Assembly (NCBI GenBank): GCA_943704525.1
Contig: CALSCQ010000008.1
Coordinates: 1-48,307 of the forward strand
From: Pigoraptor vietnamica
Taxonomy: Eukaryota; Opisthokonta; Filasterea
Direction of reading: 5' to 3'
Length of the DNA: 48,307 nucleotides
The notes beneath the pieces were generated by a model. The model searched no databases. It was not told the DNA's origin and saw nothing but the letters and a program-made list of their open reading frames with translations. The translations under genes and the position numbers were made by a program. Shown one piece after another: positions 46,197 to 48,307 of the stretch; within the stretch, counting starts at the first letter, position 1, and each line of letters opens with the position of its first letter.

Positions 46197-48266
46197 ATGG
46201 CAGCCGCCCCGCGTGCGTTGTCCGCGCCCGACAAAAATCCGTTTGACGATGACTTTTCCGTCAATTTTGTGCCACGCGGCTCCGATGCTTCCGCGCCCGC
46301 AGTCGCTGCCGATGCGAAGCAGCAGCCATTCGCGGAGACTCCCAAGCGCCCCGTTTCTGCGGGGAGGTTTGTGGTGACGACCGCTGAGTCGCCCGTGATG
46401 TCGCCGCTTCCTCAGACGGCCGCAGCCGCGCCCGCGCCCGCACCCTCACCGGCGCTGGTGCTGAGCCCTGCAGACCATCGTCCGCGTCGCGTTTCGTTTT
46501 CGAACTCCAACAACACCGGCAGCGGCGCGGGCAGCAACCCCGCGGTTCAAGGCGGTCCCTCATCGTCGGCGGCCGTCCCACCGCCCCTGCCGCCGCGCCC
46601 CGCCCACCAGCGCCCGCTGTCGCGCGATGCCGGCGGTCCGCCGCCAGCGAACGCGGTCCCATCGGCCTCGCCCGTGTCGTCGCCTTCGCTTGGGCGCAAG
46701 GGGGCTCTGACCGCCTCTGCGCGGCTGTCGGATACGAGGCGGGATAGCGAGGACGTGTCTCCCGGCCCCGGCCCATCGCCGGGATCTGGCGGCTCGGTGC
46801 CCCTGCAGGTGCGCCCCGACCGGCGCTTCAGTGTGACGCCTGTCGCGGAGAGCGCGCATGAGTCGAGTTCGAGCAGCACGACCAGCGAGAGCGAGAGCGA
46901 AGAGGAGAAGGCCGCCTCGACTGCCCCGCCGAAGCCGAAGGACCACTGGAACCCGGCGAAGCTCAAGGAGCCCGTCAAATCGAACATAAAGCGGCCGCGC
47001 CCGCCGGGGACGCCAGCGCGCCACGTGCGTTTCACGCTGCCGGACGACCACGTCGACAAGGACTCGACGACAACCGTGGCGCCACGCGTGCGGCGCAACA
47101 TGCTGCAGAACCGCAACCGCGAGATTGGCATTCTGGAGCTGCACCAGATCTACATTGGCGCGTGCCAGCAGCTTGCCGTGGCGCCGTGCCGCGCGGTGCT
47201 GCAGAACCTTCAGATGGCGCACACGGCGAACCAACATCTCGTAAAGCTCGACCTCAAGGACGCAGGGCCCATCGAAGAGCGCGGGTGGGAGGCCATTCGC
47301 GAGTTCCTCTTCCACTGCACCAAGCTCAAGGCGCTGAGTCTCGAGAACACGGGCGTCACGGACGCGGCACTAGAGGGCATGGTCAAAACGCTTATTTTCC
47401 GGCAGACCGTCGAGTCGCTGAATGTGGCACACAACAAGCGGCTGCGTATCCCGGGCTTCGAGGCGATTGCGCGCCTGCTGACGACGAGCTTTCAGCTGGG
47501 CCACTTGAACGCCTCGGGTGTTCCGATGGACAAGAAGACGGCGGGGATACTCGGCCAGGCGCTGGGCAGCTGCGGCGGGCTGCATACGCTCGTGATTGCG
47601 CAGGGTAATCTGAAGGCGCCAGCGGTGCTCGAGCCGCTGATGGAGGGCCTCTCGCGCAACAAGAGCGTGCGCAACCTTCTCCTCCCCGCCGGCGGACTTA
47701 CGCCGCAGGGCGCGAAGCTTTGCGCGCATATGCTGCAGCAGAGCACGACCCTGCGCCACCTTGACCTCTCGGGCAACGCTATACAGGTGGGTGCCGCAGT
47801 GTGCACATGTGGTCATGCTGTTGTGCACACGTTGAGCCTTCGCCGTCGTCTTGCAGGATCTCGGCGCCCAGTTCATTGCCGACGCCGTTGCATCGCACAA
47901 CCACATTCAAAAGCTTGTGCTTGCGCGGAACAAAATCCACGCGGACGGTCTCCGCACGCTTTCGCTGGCGTTGGTGGGTTTCGTCCCCTTGCTGCCGCCT
48001 GCCTTGCCATGCCACGCTGACTCGTCTCTACGCGCAGATGAAGAACAGGAGTTTGGAGGTGCTTGACGTGAGCTTCAACGAAGTCGCCAACGCGGAAGCG
48101 GTGAGTTTACCAGTGAACGCTGCTGAAGTGAGTCACGCGCTGATGGCACGGTCCCCGCGCAGTTGGAAATTTTGAAGAATGCACTCTTGTCGAACCGCAC
48201 ACTCACCGAGCTGTATATGACAGCGACCGGGATGACATCGGAAGGTGTGTGTGTATGTGGTGTTTT

Positions 48267-48307
<41 letters not shown>
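46197..48307 (+). CDS. PPP1R37: Leucine-rich repeat PP1-regulatory protein, PPP1R37-like (3' truncated)
   Basis: Exons seen: 46197-47786, 47857-47973, 48038-48100 and 48163-48244. The gene continues past the window, so at least 617 residues are visible. Residues 1-260 are disordered, Pro/Ser/Ala-rich, with an acidic Ser patch (SSSSSTTSESESEEE). RPRRVSF (95-101) and RHVRF (275-279) both fit the PP1-docking RVxF motif. The helix IGILELHQIYIGACQQLAVAP follows. Then at least eight ribonuclease-inhibitor-type LRRs appear (LVKLDLKDAG, LKALSLENTG, LRHLDLSGNAI, IQKLVLARNKI, LEVLDVSFNEV). A PP1 motif placed just before LRRs is the PPP1R37 layout. The name is by architecture and motif recall. Confidence 0.8.
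48263..48307. repeat. Poly-T (14) then poly-G (31) run at the window end
   Basis: A run of 14 T (48263-48276) is followed by 31 G (48277-48307) right at the end of the window, inside an intron of the PPP1R37-like gene. It is either a true homopolymer that stops assembly or a sequencing artefact. Confidence 0.9.

Overview
The window is nuclear DNA from a eukaryote with compact, GC-rich genes. Seventeen protein genes can be placed. Most are split by short introns (about 65-390 bp) with donors such as gtgcgt, gtgagt or gtgggt and acceptors ending cag or tag. All gene calls and splice models come from reading the sequence and from recalled knowledge of protein families. No database search was run. 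Exon models are supported by continuous reading frames across every junction and by recognisable family motifs.

Gene content suggests a flagellated unicellular relative of animals, for example a choanoflagellate or another holozoan. It has a three-finger KLF/SP-type zinc-finger factor, tropomyosin, membrane-anchored casein kinase 1 gamma, GLMP and PPP1R37 homologues. It also has likely axonemal genes (IQCH, a SAXO5/TEX45-like protein, a possible WDR93). It keeps a histidine biosynthesis gene (HIS3-type IGP dehydratase) that animals lack. Other lineages near opisthokonts, such as apusomonads, cannot be excluded.

Layout. 1-1791: non-coding, with a GT microsatellite, two TATA-like boxes and a long inverted repeat. 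1792-3540 (+): UTP23. 3541-6905: non-coding, with a tandem repeat of about 150 bp. 6906-8009 (+): KLF/SP-like factor. 8758-11336 (+): NAD-isocitrate dehydrogenase subunit, facing NADP-isocitrate dehydrogenase at 11629-14204 (-). 14681-15437 (-): IGP dehydratase, divergent from a WD-repeat gene at 15831-19123 (+). 19393-20636 (-): RBM8A/Y14, divergent from GLMP at 21022-22403 (+). 22673-26917 (-): IQCH, divergent from MSH3 at 27410-32686 (+). 33251-34117 (+): ankyrin protein with a CAAX box. 34658-35655 (+): tropomyosin. 36081-37575 (-): SAXO5-like protein. 37918-40081 (-): casein kinase 1 gamma. 40629-41693 (-): NDUFA13, divergent from a large coiled-coil gene at 41930-45502 (+). 46197 to the end (+): PPP1R37-like, truncated by the window end in a poly-T/poly-G run.

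The genes do not form an operon-like system. Several share divergent promoters. The three candidate axonemal genes each carry a GTTGCTA-type RFX half-site 180-245 bp upstream of the start, which is the most coherent regulatory theme seen. Metabolic genes cluster at 8.7-15.4 kb (two isocitrate dehydrogenases and one histidine enzyme).
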